This document shows positions 6,591 through 6,975 of a DNA stretch of 6,975 nt, piece after piece. The position numbers and the translations under genes were made by a program. The DNA is from an uncultured Lachnospiraceae bacterium. Lineage in GTDB: Bacteria; Bacillota; Clostridia; Lachnospirales; Lachnospiraceae. Location: the NCBI GenBank assembly GCA_910587895.1, contig CAJUOE010000351.1, positions 1 to 6,975 on the forward strand, in the 5' to 3' direction. Under the pieces are notes generated by a model, which was not told the origin of the DNA, did not search any database, and worked only from the letters and a program-made list of their open reading frames with translations. Each line of letters begins with the position of its first letter. Within the stretch, counting starts at the first letter, position 1.

Positions 6591-6626
6591 AGGGAAATCC
6601 TGTAAGGATTTCCCTGTTTATGTTGT
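6591..6626. terminator. Bidirectional hairpin terminator between ibrB and aroA
   Basis: AGGGAAATCCT (6591-6601) and AGGATTTCCCT (6605-6615) form a perfect 11-bp stem with a three-base loop. On the plus strand a T-rich tail GTTTATGTTGT follows; on the minus strand TTCTTTC follows. The tails are imperfect U-tracts, but the position between convergent genes supports termination of both transcripts. Confidence 0.8.
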
Positions 6627-6646
6627 AAGCTGTTTATGTTGTAAGC
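6615..6646. repeat. Perfect 16-bp tandem duplication at the aroA 3' end
   Basis: TGTTTATGTTGTAAGC occurs twice without a gap (6615-6630 and 6631-6646). The right copy contains the last codons and the TAA stop of aroA; the left copy lies between that stop and the hairpin and shares its first base with the stem. It looks like a recent slippage duplication that does not change the protein. Confidence 0.85.
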
Positions 6647-6873
6647 GCAAGTATGTCCTCATAAAAAGAGGGATAGGAGATGGCAACGCAGGATTCGTCA
6701 TCCAGCGTCGTCTCACCGGAGGCGTTGAGCCCCGCAACCGTAAATGCCATGGCAATCCGGTGGTCTGCGTGTGTCTGGATCCGTGTTCCGTGAAGCTGCG
6801 CGCCGCCTTCGATGGTCATGCCGTCTTCTGCCGGCGTGACGGAGCCGCCCATGGCTTTTAAGTTTTCTGTGAT
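6634..6873 (-). CDS. aroA: EPSP synthase, C-terminal fragment (5' part missing)
   Basis: About 79 residues of 3-phosphoshikimate 1-carboxyvinyltransferase remain. This shikimate-pathway enzyme joins shikimate-3-phosphate and phosphoenolpyruvate. The diagnostic block is THADHRIAMAF, in which the DHR-x-A-M motif is conserved across AroA proteins. It is preceded by SVTPAEDGMTI and followed by a hydrophobic turn and SYPSFYEDILALTT at the C-terminus. The normal protein is about 420-430 residues. Sequence similarity runs back to about ITENLKAMGG (near 6873); beyond that the frame continues a few codons and meets a stop at 6892-6894. The gene is therefore broken at the second junction and not merely started at the internal ATG at 6852. 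It converges on the ibrB-like gene and shares the hairpin terminator with it. Confidence 0.88.
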   Translation of the reverse strand: MTENLKAMGGSVTPAEDGMTIEGGAQLHGTRIQTHADHRIAMAFTVAGLNASGETTLDDESCVAISYPSFYEDILALTT

Positions 6874-6876
6874 GAA
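6866..6876. other. Abrupt junction joining aroA and TrpB-like fragments
   Basis: AroA coding sequence on the minus strand ends near 6873 and TrpB-like coding sequence on the plus strand begins near 6871. Both lack their 5' parts and read away from each other, the same geometry as the join near 585. No mobile-element end or repeat is visible. Confidence 0.65.
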
Positions 6877-6975
6877 CTGATTAAGCAGGAATTAGACAAT
6901 GATACGGCATATATTGATATTCCGGAGGAAATACGGAATTTCTACAAAATGTATCGTCCGGCGCCTCTTGTCAGA
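6871..6975 (+). CDS. TrpB-like PLP-dependent enzyme, internal fragment
   Basis: An open plus-strand frame of 35 codons runs to the window edge. It contains DELIKQELDNDTAYIDIP and, further on, FYKMYRPAPLVR. The pattern P-x-ELI-x-QE followed by Y-I-x-IPEE and then RPxPLVRA is what I recall from the second type of tryptophan synthase beta chain (TrpB2, PLP-dependent TrpB-like), where it lies roughly 70-105 residues from the N-terminus, before the PLP-lysine region. Such enzymes convert indole or indole-glycerol-phosphate-derived substrate plus serine to tryptophan, or act in related beta-replacement reactions. The in-frame stop at 6859-6861 and the missing N-terminus show that the gene is cut at the junction. 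The identification rests on a short match and is therefore moderate. Confidence 0.6.

Noticed and set aside
6634..6852. Short 72-residue gene starting at ATG 6852 on the minus strand
   Set aside because: It is the C-terminus of AroA; the similarity continues upstream of this methionine, so it is a fragment and not an independent small gene.
586..6873. Simple site-specific inversion of the central segment to explain both junctions
   Set aside because: Re-inverting the segment would join hipA-like to aroA and pheS to the TrpB-like gene, restoring none of them, and no matching inverted repeats were seen at the ends.

Overview
The window looks like chromosomal DNA of a Bacillota bacterium, most likely class Clostridia and probably Lachnospiraceae. 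The evidence is purine-rich ribosome binding sites (AGGAG, GGAGG), GC content near the middle of the range, a PheS with the four-cysteine insertion I associate with clostridial enzymes, and clostridial-looking PheT, QueA and EPSP synthase sequences. The genus cannot be fixed from this.

Layout. (A) Positions 1-585 read leftward. They hold the first ten codons of an unidentified gene, its near-consensus sigma-70 promoter with palindromes and direct repeats, and the C-terminal third of a HipA-like kinase. (B) Positions 586 to about 6873 hold, rightward, a pheS that lacks its 5' half, complete pheT, complete queA, a two-gene unit resembling ibrA-ibrB (a PAPS-reductase-like ATP pyrophosphatase and a ParB/sulfiredoxin-fold protein), and a perfect hairpin terminator. 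The 3' end of aroA lies convergent to this on the minus strand. (C) Positions 6871-6975 hold an internal piece of a PLP-dependent TrpB-like enzyme on the plus strand.

Pieces A/B and B/C meet at abrupt points where two genes, both lacking their 5' parts, are joined back to back and read away from each other. Because pheS is essential and is cut here, each join is either an assembly or library chimera or a real rearrangement with intact copies elsewhere. Long open frames run antisense across both sides of the first join, so naive gene calls there would have false N-termini.

How the genes work together. pheS-pheT encode the two subunits of phenylalanyl-tRNA synthetase. queA follows pheT after 9 bases and supplies a late step of queuosine synthesis in tRNA, so the left part of B is a tRNA-function operon. 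The ibrAB-like pair starts 100 bases after queA, its two genes overlap by 11 bases, and it ends at the hairpin. It is the accessory and least understood part of the window. In E. coli the name-giving IbrA and IbrB jointly activate prophage-borne eib genes; the biochemical activity is, to my knowledge, not settled. No CRISPR array, tRNA, rRNA, transposase or integrase was seen.
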